Part shown: positions 1 to 7,364 of the stretch, piece by piece
How the letters are laid out: every line of letters starts with the position of its first letter
How positions within the stretch are numbered: position 1 is the first letter of the stretch
Origin: a virus
Strand: one strand, 5' to 3'
IMG/VR virus record: IMGVR_UViG_3300020204_000447
Coordinates: 1-21,339 of that record
DNA: 21,339 nucleotides
The notes under the pieces: model-generated
The model's input: only the letters and a program-made list of their open reading frames with translations
Told to the model about the DNA's origin: nothing
Database searches by the model: none
Made by a program: the position numbers and the translations under genes

Positions 1-1
1 T

Positions 2-3000
2 GTTGTTCCCGTCGCACGGCAATCGATCAAGAAGCCTTACGAGGCCAAGGATCTTGCCAAGGGCAGAGAGAACGACCCCATCTCTGGCTTACCGCTCAAC
101 AAGGATGGCACGGTCACCCTCTACTTTCCTGCTACCAACGAAGTGGCTCGTCGCACTATTCAAGATAAGCGACTGCGTGGTGCCACACCAGAGAGCAATC
201 GCATCTACCTGACCAATGAGTCCAGCGGACCAAGAGTCATGGAGAATCCGGGCAACATCGATCAACCCATGGATGGCGCTAACGTCATGATCCATGTTGA
301 TCCTTCGTTGATTCACTTTGATCAGGAGTTCGCAGACGGACGTAAAGACTTCTTTGTTCAGTTGGCAGAGGGCAAATCTTACGCTGACAAGATGAGACAG
401 ACCCGTCTCTTCACCTTGGATGCGCCTCGCACCCGTGCGCTATCGGTCGATACAAAACTCGTAGACCTTGAGCGCAGTGTTACCAATTCTATCAACAACT
501 ACCTGAGTCTAAACGCTCAAGAGCGTAAGGCTAGACTGAAGCAAGCCCGTGAGGTTCTGAAGACCGAACATAATGTCGGTACGTTGATGGGCGAAAATGG
601 CAAGTTACAGAAGACTCGCATTGGTGATTATGGTTTGACCTATGATGGCAAGAGCGTTGCCTCCATGGGTCTTGGCTTGGCCAGCGCACAGCGAATCAAT
701 GAGCAGAATCTTTCAACCTGTCCGTTGTCTGCGATGTGCGAAGGGCTTTGCCTAGGCGAAACATCTGGTCAAAATCAACTTTATGGTGGAGAAGGGCAGT
801 TCAGGTCTGGACCACGCCTGTCTCAGTATCTCAAGACTGAGGCGCTTGTTCAGCATCCTGAAGAATTTGCTGTTGTTCTTTATGACGAGATTGCCAAGTT
901 TGAGAAGTGGGCAAACTCTGAACGGGGAATGGAGCAGATTGAAAACGAGGCTGGTGAGAAAGTCATGCAGCCTAAGCAGGTGTATCAGCCTGCTATTCGG
1001 TTGAACGTCACATCTGATTTTCGTCCGCAAACTTTTGCGTCGATTATTGGTGCGTTTCCGAATGTCATGTTTTATGACTACACGAAACTACCGACACGCT
1101 CTATCGCGTCCAATCATCATCTGACCTACAGTTCCACGGGAGCCAGTCAGGTAGTGAACGGAGAGACCATCATCAATCCCGGCAGCAACTGGGACAAGAT
1201 GGTTCAGCGTTTAAATGAAGGCTTAAATGTTGCGATGGCTTTTACCAGTCGCAAAGACATGCCTGACTTTGTCGTTGATGAAAGGACTGGACAAAGGTTC
1301 CAAGTCTGGAACGGCGACAACTACGATGCACGATTCCTAGATCCGAAGAGGGAAGATGGAGTCGGAATGATTGTTGGTTTGACAAACAAGGACAAGACCA
1401 CAAAACCAGAGGAAGCCGCCAATAAGTATAAAGGATTCTTTTTAGACTATGACCGGGCGCGTGATGGCGACACGCTTACCATCCTTAATCAAGGCAGACT
1501 AAGGATATCCACAGCCCCTGCAACCTTAGCAGAAGCAGCGGCAATAGTTCCCCGTGTGCGTGAGTCTCGCCGTCCCGGAACCCCTATAGGACCAGAGCAG
1601 CCCGGTCCTTCAACAGATACTGATAACTCTAGTGCCGCAGAGGCGTTAAACAACGGGCAACCAGTCAATTCTGTTGGCATTCCTACTGGCCCACAGATTG
1701 ACTCTACTATGCCAGACGGCACGGTAGACATCTCAGAAGCAAAGATTGCTCCTTTGATGCAGAGATTGATCATTCAAATGATACAAGGCGCTCCAGATAA
1801 ATTACGGTCTGGCATGGGCCTTGATGATCTTGGCAAAAGAATTGAAAATTACTACGACGGATTTGCAGCCAAATTAGGAATGGTCAATGGAGTCATATTT
1901 GATGCATTTAGAGAACTTGAAAAAGTAGAACTGAGTAACCCAGTTCAAATGGTTCTTATTGCCCGTGAAAACAAAAGGGCAGCATTAGAAACATTCGAAA
2001 GATTTATCCGCGCTCGTGAGAACAAACGCACAGAAGAAGCGCAGGCTATTCTAAATGAAGCCACAGAGAAAGAACGGAAACTGATTGATGCATGGATTGA
2101 AATTGCCAGAATAACTGGCGAGGTCAATACCAGAGTCCGCGCCCCAAATGGGCAACCAATGAAAGTTTGGGATGCAAAGGTAGGCAAATGGAGAGCAATC
2201 CGTTCAGTTGAGAATTTTTTCCCCCGCACCTTCCGTAAGGAAGTAATGGCGGTTATGAAGAATCCAGACCTTGATCCTGCACTTTGGCAAGAACTTCTGG
2301 AAGCAATCGTTCAATCAGGAAAAGCAGGTAATCAGGCGGAAGCAAGAGAATACTTACTCCGTAAATACTTCTCCAATGAGGTTAAACAAGACTATTTCTC
2401 AGGCGTTGAGAAGGCTCGTAACGAAGCACTTCCTGAAATCTTTTATGACTACTCATGGGATGCGGCAACACGCTACCTCAGGAAGTGGGCAAGAAGAACA
2501 TCTCAAATTGAAAACTTTGGTCAAACCACAGCAAGGCTAAACAAAACGCAGATGGAGTGGTTTGATAGAAACATTCCAGATGTAATGGATACAAAAACTC
2601 AAGAGTACCTTAATGATATAAGAAACATTATTTATGAGGTAGGTAATTTCGACGTTATTACTAATCTCCAAAATTGGGGCGGCTCTCTTGCTACAGGATT
2701 ATTTCTTGGAAATCCTGTTACCTCAGGAGTGAACTTTGCTGGCGGAACTCTTCTTAACATGCAAGAATTTGGAGCCAAAGAAATTTCAAAAGCATATCTT
2801 GAGTTAATGAAAAACTGGGGAGATGTCCAGATAGATGGAACCACGCTTGGAATTTTGAACAAAGATTTTTTAAATATCTTAAACGATCACATAGAATCGG
2901 ATGTAGATAAGTATTTCGGCGGAGACTCAAGAGAACAAATCAAGATACCGAAGACTAAGTATACACCAGAAATAAAATTCTTTTTGCCAGAGTCTGTTGA

Positions 3001-4318
3001 ATTATCAAGGGCTTTTGCAAAATTTGCGAATGTTATGTTGACCTTTGGTGGATACAATGCTTCTGAGAATGTTGTACGCGCAGCAGCGATGCTTGCATCA
3101 CGCGCAAGATTAAAGAGTTGGTTGGATGCTGTAAACGAAAACAGAGAGTCCCCTGCCGCAAAAGACTTCTTCAATTGGGTTCAGCGCGAAAAACTTGATG
3201 CAGAAACATTGATTATTGAGAATGGCGCTGGTCCAGAAACTGAAAAATACATGCGTCGTGCAGTCAATGTCCCTCAGGGATCTTATGACATTACCATGAC
3301 TCCTGTATTTGCTAATACTCAGTTTGGAAGATTCTTTTTAAAGTTCCAAAAGTTTGGAACTCAAGTTAATAGATATGCCTATAACCATTTTCTGAAACCT
3401 TTTTTTAAAGATCCAAATCCAAAAACATTGATGAGAATGCTTTCTTTTATTGGATATGGAATAGTTGGCGGTGCCGCTGTTGCTGCATTCAGAGAGGCGC
3501 TTGGATACGGAGACCCCGGCCCAGATTACGATGAACTTGAGGAGGCTCTAAAGGATAAAGAGTTGGTTGTTCTGTTATCCCTTTTATGGTCACGCGCATA
3601 TCAAGATCTTGTTGCATCTGGGATACTTGGATTCTTTGGTAACTATGCTCAGATGGGAAAAGATTTTCTTGATCAAGATCGTGTTAAGAATCCTTTCCAA
3701 CCGCCCGGAATTGCATCGATCAATGCCTTTCTTGAGTTGTATAGAAGGGGCATAGATCAAAAGAAACTTACTGCCCGTGACTTAGATGAAATTGTAGAAT
3801 CAAGTTTCTCTTTTTATCGGGCCAACAAACGAATTACTCTGGCTGCTATGGATGCAATTGGCGTTGACTTCCGCGAAGTCAGGCGATTTGCTGCACAGAA
3901 GGAAGTTCGCGAGGTCCGGGAATACGGGCGGCGATACAGCGAAGCCATGGATATAGAGTTTAAACGGAGGACTGCTCCGGGGACGTTTGCTGCAACTCCG
4001 ATGACACCTGTTAACAAAGCAGTCTCTGATGCTTTGCTGTTGGGAGATGCTAGTCGTGCAAGAGCAATTATTAATAGAACATTAGCAAAACTCCCTCCCC
4101 AAGAAAGGCAAAGAGCCATGGCAAGCATTCGTGCTGCGGTACGAAATCGTCAGCCTATTCAGATTGGCGGCAAGTCACCCAATCAAGAAAGTCGTAAGGA
4201 ATTTATGTTGTGGGCTAGAAAGACACTACCTAGTAGCAAATACCGCCTCATAATTCGTGTGGATAGGCGCTACCGGAATGCCGCTAGACAGGCTGGACTA
4301 GGGTTTAGTGAGGAGTAA
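2..4318 (+). CDS. Giant polyvalent-type phage protein, 5' partial (Gp88-like domain, one membrane segment)
   Basis: The frame is open from base 2, so the start lies outside the window; 1438 residues are visible. Positions are counted from base 2. Residues about 40-130 hold a hydrophobic-strand region with YLT, VDP and GRKDFF motifs, weakly like an ADP-ribosyltransferase-type fold (inference). Residues about 215-480 carry a Cys cluster (TCPLSAMCEGLCLG) and FYDYTK, which I read as the mycobacteriophage Gp88-like domain. A Pro/Ser linker follows near 515-560. The rest is long, charged and helical, with one hydrophobic segment near 1146-1165 (FIGYGIVGGAAVAAF). Length and patchwork fit the polyvalent proteins described in phages and conjugative elements, which may be injected with the DNA; an internal core or ejection protein is the alternative. 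It is the last large late gene and its TAA overlaps the next ATG. Confidence 0.75.
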   Translation, partial: VVPVARQSIKKPYEAKDLAKGRENDPISGLPLNKDGTVTLYFPATNEVARRTIQDKRLRGATPESNRIYLTNESSGPRVMENPGNIDQPMDGANVMIHVDPSLIHFDQEFADGRKDFFVQLAEGKSYADKMRQTRLFTLDAPRTRALSVDTKLVDLERSVTNSINNYLSLNAQERKARLKQAREVLKTEHNVGTLMGENGKLQKTRIGDYGLTYDGKSVASMGLGLASAQRINEQNLSTCPLSAMCEGLCLGETSGQNQLYGGEGQFRSGPRLSQYLKTEALVQHPEEFAVVLYDEIAKFEKWANSERGMEQIENEAGEKVMQPKQVYQPAIRLNVTSDFRPQTFASIIGAFPNVMFYDYTKLPTRSIASNHHLTYSSTGASQVVNGETIINPGSNWDKMVQRLNEGLNVAMAFTSRKDMPDFVVDERTGQRFQVWNGDNYDARFLDPKREDGVGMIVGLTNKDKTTKPEEAANKYKGFFLDYDRARDGDTLTILNQGRLRISTAPATLAEAAAIVPRVRESRRPGTPIGPEQPGPSTDTDNSSAAEALNNGQPVNSVGIPTGPQIDSTMPDGTVDISEAKIAPLMQRLIIQMIQGAPDKLRSGMGLDDLGKRIENYYDGFAAKLGMVNGVIFDAFRELEKVELSNPVQMVLIARENKRAALETFERFIRARENKRTEEAQAILNEATEKERKLIDAWIEIARITGEVNTRVRAPNGQPMKVWDAKVGKWRAIRSVENFFPRTFRKEVMAVMKNPDLDPALWQELLEAIVQSGKAGNQAEAREYLLRKYFSNEVKQDYFSGVEKARNEALPEIFYDYSWDAATRYLRKWARRTSQIENFGQTTARLNKTQMEWFDRNIPDVMDTKTQEYLNDIRNIIYEVGNFDVITNLQNWGGSLATGLFLGNPVTSGVNFAGGTLLNMQEFGAKEISKAYLELMKNWGDVQIDGTTLGILNKDFLNILNDHIESDVDKYFGGDSREQIKIPKTKYTPEIKFFLPESVELSRAFAKFANVMLTFGGYNASENVVRAAAMLASRARLKSWLDAVNENRESPAAKDFFNWVQREKLDAETLIIENGAGPETEKYMRRAVNVPQGSYDITMTPVFANTQFGRFFLKFQKFGTQVNRYAYNHFLKPFFKDPNPKTLMRMLSFIGYGIVGGAAVAAFREALGYGDPGPDYDELEEALKDKELVVLLSLLWSRAYQDLVASGILGFFGNYAQMGKDFLDQDRVKNPFQPPGIASINAFLELYRRGIDQKKLTARDLDEIVESSFSFYRANKRITLAAMDAIGVDFREVRRFAAQKEVREVREYGRRYSEAMDIEFKRRTAPGTFAATPMTPVNKAVSDALLLGDASRARAIINRTLAKLPPQERQRAMASIRAAVRNRQPIQIGGKSPNQESRKEFMLWARKTLPSSKYRLIIRVDRRYRNAARQAGLGFSEE

Positions 4319-4770
4319 TGAGCCGGACCAAGCACGAGAGTGACTACATGGGCAGGGTGAAGTCCCTGTCCTGTGTCCTCTGTGACCTCCTAGGACAGCC
4401 CCAGAGCGGCGTAACGGAGGCTCACCATATCCGCACAGGGCATGGCATGGGCGACCGCGCCAGCGACTTCCTGACCGTCGCCTTGTGTGTGGAATGCCAC
4501 CGGGGAACCCATGGCTTCCACGGAACCAAGACCCTGATGAGGATCGCCAAGTTAACTGAGATGGATCTACTGGCTGAGACTATCCGCCAGATGGACAAAA
4601 AGGAGGGGAGAGGTTATCTCCCCTCAAGTCGGAATGTACTTCCACCAACTGACAGCAAACAGGAGAACGCTGTCGCAGCGGACGATATCAGGGTGGGTCA
4701 GACCATTCAACCCCGTGTTCCGCGCCGAAAGAGCAGATCAGGTCAATCAGATCCGACATCTCCTGCTTAG
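4318..4770 (+). CDS. ref: Ref-like HNH nuclease (P1 Ref family)
   Basis: A 150-aa protein resembling phage P1 Ref, a RecA-dependent HNH-type endonuclease that nicks or cuts DNA at RecA-bound sites. Visible family motifs are CVLC near residue 19, AHHIRTGHGMGDRASD near 40-55 and CVECHRGTHGFHG near 62-75. These supply the Cys pairs for zinc and the His residues of the HNH site. The final 50 residues are polar and look unstructured. The ATG overlaps the TAA of the giant upstream gene (TAATG), with AGGAG two bases before it; that spacing is short, so ATG 4348 is a possible alternative start. The 3' end overlaps the oppositely oriented ninB by 83 bases. Confidence 0.85.
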   Translation: MSRTKHESDYMGRVKSLSCVLCDLLGQPQSGVTEAHHIRTGHGMGDRASDFLTVALCVECHRGTHGFHGTKTLMRIAKLTEMDLLAETIRQMDKKEGRGYLPSSRNVLPPTDSKQENAVAADDIRVGQTIQPRVPRRKSRSGQSDPTSPA

Positions 4771-5011
4771 ACATCCCTGAAGTAGGTTCCCCAAGGAAGA
4801 CCATACCCCCGTCAATACCGGGGACCATGCGCTGTCTACGGATGGCTGCGGTGAAGACCCACTTCCAGTCCCTCTTGGACATCTTCTCCCCGTGCCATTC
4901 GACCTGAAGGGAAATGTCTGAAAGCAGGGACCACATCAGCGCGTTCTGTCCAAGGCTCCTGCGGTTTTGCTGGATGACCTGACCTAGAGCCGTCTCAAGT
5001 TCTGGTTCCAT
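4688..5011 (-). CDS. ninB: NinB/Orf family recombination protein
   Basis: A 107-aa protein with a clear lambda NinB (Orf) signature: RSLGQNALMW near residue 18, QVEWHGEKM, WKWVFTAA, a VPG..GG segment, and the end motif FGAEHGVEWSDPP. Lambda Orf binds single-stranded DNA and SSB and helps load annealing or recombinase proteins, in part replacing RecFOR. It is shorter than lambda NinB at both ends but keeps the core. It is the last gene of the long leftward operon that also encodes the annealing protein and exonuclease, which fits its job. The start overlaps the preceding gene by 17 bases, and the tail overlaps the Ref-like gene on the other strand. Confidence 0.9.
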   Translation of the reverse strand: MEPELETALGQVIQQNRRSLGQNALMWSLLSDISLQVEWHGEKMSKRDWKWVFTAAIRRQRMVPGIDGGMVFLGEPTSGMSKQEMSDLIDLICSFGAEHGVEWSDPP

Positions 5012-5204
5012 GGGTCACCGGATTGAACGTTTCGATGATCTCCACTTCCATCACGATCTCAGTGGGAACCACATAGATTTTCTGTTCATCGCGGTTGCGT
5101 ACACGAATGATGGAGTATGGAATCTTGTTTTTATCGACAGAGAACTGGGCCTCTTCCAAAGCATGGTCAATGTCAGTGAACGCCGTTCTGTTTTCTAGTT
5201 GCAC
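4995..5204 (-). CDS. Small phage protein of unknown function
   Basis: A 69-aa product that I do not recognise. The GTG start is chosen because an ideal SD site (ACAGGAGA) lies eight bases upstream; no ATG is available near it. The sequence has an acidic N-terminal half and a strand-rich middle (IPYSIIRVRNRDEQKIYVV), which suggests a small mixed alpha/beta fold. It overlaps the start of ninB by 17 bases and is itself overlapped by the preceding gene, as expected for co-translated genes. Confidence 0.7.
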   Translation of the reverse strand: MQLENRTAFTDIDHALEEAQFSVDKNKIPYSIIRVRNRDEQKIYVVPTEIVMEVEIIETFNPVTHGTRT

Positions 5205-5385
5205 GTTTCTTTCTCCTGTTTAGTTTGTCATTCTCAGCGCGGAGGAATCTGATCTCATCCGCGCACCGTTTAAATAGTTCCGACACCACGATGTATTCCA
5301 GTTCCGTGGTAATGGCATTGATATCGTCTTTGGAATTCTCTACCCAAGACAAGACCTCAAGAATGTCTTCCCTCTCCAAGTTCAT
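5173..5385 (-). CDS. Small helical protein of unknown function
   Basis: A 70-aa unrecognised product. Residues about 1-55 are acidic and amphipathic; residues about 45-55 (IRFLRAENDKLNRR) have coiled-coil spacing and the tail is strongly basic. The ATG overlaps the TGA of the upstream gene (ATGA), indicating translational coupling. Its 3' end covers the SD site and start of the next gene. Confidence 0.65.
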   Translation of the reverse strand: MNLEREDILEVLSWVENSKDDINAITTELEYIVVSELFKRCADEIRFLRAENDKLNRRKKRATRKQNGVH

Positions 5386-5600
5386 TCTTTGATGTTCTGA
5401 TTACGCCAGAACTTATCAAGCAAGGCTAACTCGTCTTTGAGTTCCGCAATCACCTGATCGCGCATCTCTATGTCCTTGAGATAGCCCTTGATCCGATCAC
5501 GCAGTTCCCGAATCTCTCTTTGATATTCGACAGGTGAATGAGACATCGCATCCCATTCTTTCTGCCATGAACCCGGAGGGGAATCTTTGTCAACTGTCAT
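5382..5600 (-). CDS. Small coiled-coil protein of unknown function
   Basis: A 72-aa product with a predicted coiled coil from about residue 22 to 65 (repeating EIRELRDRI, LKDIEMRDQVI, LKDELALLDKF). I chose the ATG giving MTVDKD because AAGGAG lies seven bases upstream; a longer frame exists but lacks a site. The start overlaps the end of the upstream gene by 11 bases and the stop overlaps the next ATG (ATGA). No family recognised. Confidence 0.7.
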   Translation of the reverse strand: MTVDKDSPPGSWQKEWDAMSHSPVEYQREIRELRDRIKGYLKDIEMRDQVIAELKDELALLDKFWRNQNIKE

Positions 5601-5826
5601 GACCAAACTCCTTACGAGCATCCTCCCTGACGAGCCACATCAATTTTGCAATTAGCATTTGCTCAGTGCGGTTCTCAGGTTTGGTTGTATCAAACTTCTG
5701 AGCAATGTCATGGACCATGCTCCAGTCTACGAACTCCAAGTTCCCTGCTTCACCAATCTTGCACCAAACCTTCTCGACTTCCTTAGTTGGAATGTCTAGA
5801 TAGGAGACATCTTCTTCATCACTCAT
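5590..5826 (-). CDS. Small acidic protein of unknown function
   Basis: A 78-aa unrecognised product beginning MSDEED. This start is preferred over one 33 bases upstream because GAGGT sits seven bases before it and because it overlaps the glycosyltransferase stop by eight bases, the local pattern. The N-terminal part is acidic; the C-terminal part (EQMLIAKLMWLVREDARKE) is an amphipathic helix. It lies directly after the glycosylation genes but nothing in it points to that pathway. Confidence 0.7.
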   Translation of the reverse strand: MSDEEDVSYLDIPTKEVEKVWCKIGEAGNLEFVDWSMVHDIAQKFDTTKPENRTEQMLIAKLMWLVREDARKEFGHDS

Positions 5827-6499
5827 TGGAAATACCTCGTGATATTTTAATCCATTCATTACCGTATTCGACGTTCATGTAGTCCCGGAACCATGGACCT
5901 CCGCGAGTGAAATGAACAGCGACAGGATTCGGGCAATCATTTCTCGTATGCCAACCCTCCAGATAGTTATAGGCGGTTGGCACCTCGCCAATTACATCGT
6001 TGGTTGCCCACTGTAGCCTGTGTAGATAAAGACCCGTCGCAGTGTTGACAGTCTCTAGTGTCAAATTTTTTCTGACCTGCTCGTGACCGCAGTTGATCAG
6101 CATCAGGCTTGACCAATTCTTGCGCGGATACTGGGTCTGTATCGCGCCATCCATCTTGGTCTTCTCAGGCGGGTTGTAGTTGTGCTTGACCACACACACT
6201 GCTTTATCGTTGTTCATGTAGTCAGCAAGTCCTGCGACATCTCCTCTCCACATGAAGTCGCAGTCCATGAACACTGCCCAGCCTTTGTATCCAGCCAGAT
6301 ACGGAACGAGGAAACGTGTAAACGTGAACTCAGTGGAGGACAGTGGATCGCGTTCTCTCCAGAATACACTTCGTTCGCGCATCTCTGTTTGCTTGATGGG
6401 ATTGATTTCAAGCGGAATAGAAGAATTTTTTGTGAGAGATTTCACGCACACCTGATAGGCGATATCTTCGCGACTGTCCCAACCGATAAAGATTTTCAT
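5819..6499 (-). CDS. GT8-like (GT-A fold) glycosyltransferase
   Basis: A 226-aa protein whose start (MKIFIGWDSRED) is typical of short GT8-like glycosyltransferases in phages and bacteria. A metal-binding DxD is visible at residues 79-81 (FMDCDF), preceded by TRFLVPYLAGYKGWAVF, the strand that normally carries it. Later motifs are WSSLMLINCGHE and VHFTRGGPW, which form the donor/acceptor pocket in relatives. It should move a sugar from a nucleotide-sugar donor; the acceptor is unknown. The chosen ATG overlaps the upstream methyltransferase stop (ATGA). It sits in a block with an FkbM methyltransferase and a TPR-glycosyltransferase, so the three may build one glycan. Confidence 0.85.
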   Translation of the reverse strand: MKIFIGWDSREDIAYQVCVKSLTKNSSIPLEINPIKQTEMRERSVFWRERDPLSSTEFTFTRFLVPYLAGYKGWAVFMDCDFMWRGDVAGLADYMNNDKAVCVVKHNYNPPEKTKMDGAIQTQYPRKNWSSLMLINCGHEQVRKNLTLETVNTATGLYLHRLQWATNDVIGEVPTAYNYLEGWHTRNDCPNPVAVHFTRGGPWFRDYMNVEYGNEWIKISRGISNE

Positions 6500-7125
6500 A
6501 ACTTCTTCATGATCCAATCATCTATTACGCGACCTATTACACGATACCGTAGTTCTCTCATCAGGAACCTTACCGCAGCGTGTCTACCCTCTTCGGGTAT
6601 GACGTACTTCTCTTTCTGTTCGATGATGATGATCGGGTCGTTGTTCTTTAAAGTCTCAGTGGCACCCTTGATGACATCCAATTCATAGCCCTCGACATCG
6701 ATCTTAATAAAATCCACATCCGTAAGTTTGAAATGATCCAAAGGAAACATGGGGATGAGTCCCTCTTTCCCGCGATTGATATGGGTGCATCCTGTGTTGT
6801 CATGTTCGATCTGTATCGCAACATGACCTTCTCGCAATCCCAACGCGCAGCGATGCAAGGCGTGTACCTTGGGTGCGTTCTTGAGTAGGATGTCTGCGAA
6901 CTCATCACAGGGTTCGAAGCAGATTACTTTACTAAATTTCTCAGTCAAACCTCTTGACCAGAGTCCAACATGAGCGCCAATGTCAACGGCTGTTCTGAAA
7001 TTACTGCAATACCCTATCGACGTTTTTTGATGGACAGGTTGATAGGCATTCGTCTTGATGTTTTCAAAGTACTCCATGATGTGCTTTTCCCTGTCCGGGA
7101 ACCACCAACCTTGAACCTCTTTCAT
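6496..7125 (-). CDS. FkbM-family SAM-dependent methyltransferase
   Basis: A 209-aa methyltransferase of the FkbM type. The SAM-binding glycine motif is at residues 47-54 (VDIGAHVG), followed by VICFEPCDEFADIL (acidic residue for the ribose) and by DFIKIDVEGYELDVIKGA near 139-156, the family hallmark. FkbM enzymes usually O-methylate sugars, so this may cap a glycan made by its neighbours. The ATG overlaps the stop of the preceding small gene (ATGA), and its own stop overlaps the next start; there is only a weak SD site, so translation is probably coupled. Confidence 0.88.
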   Translation of the reverse strand: MKEVQGWWFPDREKHIMEYFENIKTNAYQPVHQKTSIGYCSNFRTAVDIGAHVGLWSRGLTEKFSKVICFEPCDEFADILLKNAPKVHALHRCALGLREGHVAIQIEHDNTGCTHINRGKEGLIPMFPLDHFKLTDVDFIKIDVEGYELDVIKGATETLKNNDPIIIIEQKEKYVIPEEGRHAAVRFLMRELRYRVIGRVIDDWIMKKL

Positions 7126-7364
7126 AATTTACGCCTGTTCCGAATTGCATTGACACAATCCAAACATCCTTCCGCATAGCCTCCTTCCATAAAGACCATC
7201 AAATCTTCACAAGCCTTTGCACACGCCTCTCTTTCTTCAGCAACAACGAGGGCCGAGAAGCGTTCGAGGCAAAGCCACATTGGCCCCTCGAACTTGATCT
7301 GCTGATCTTTGGCAAGACTGACTCCCGCTGACTTGGCGAACTGAATGATTTTCTGACGATTCAT
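7122..7364 (-). CDS. Small phage protein of unknown function
   Basis: An 80-aa protein containing the run VVAEEREACAKACEDL, a pattern very common in small hypothetical phage and prophage proteins, then C-terminal AIRNRRKL. Helical throughout; no catalytic motif seen. It lies between the large glycosyltransferase and the FkbM methyltransferase, with ATGA overlaps at both ends. Confidence 0.75.
   Translation of the reverse strand: MNRQKIIQFAKSAGVSLAKDQQIKFEGPMWLCLERFSALVVAEEREACAKACEDLMVFMEGGYAEGCLDCVNAIRNRRKL

Noticed and set aside
6182-6688. 168-codon plus-strand frame opposite the glycosyltransferase and methyltransferase genes.
   Set aside because: It is antisense to two clear enzyme families and has no family motif of its own.
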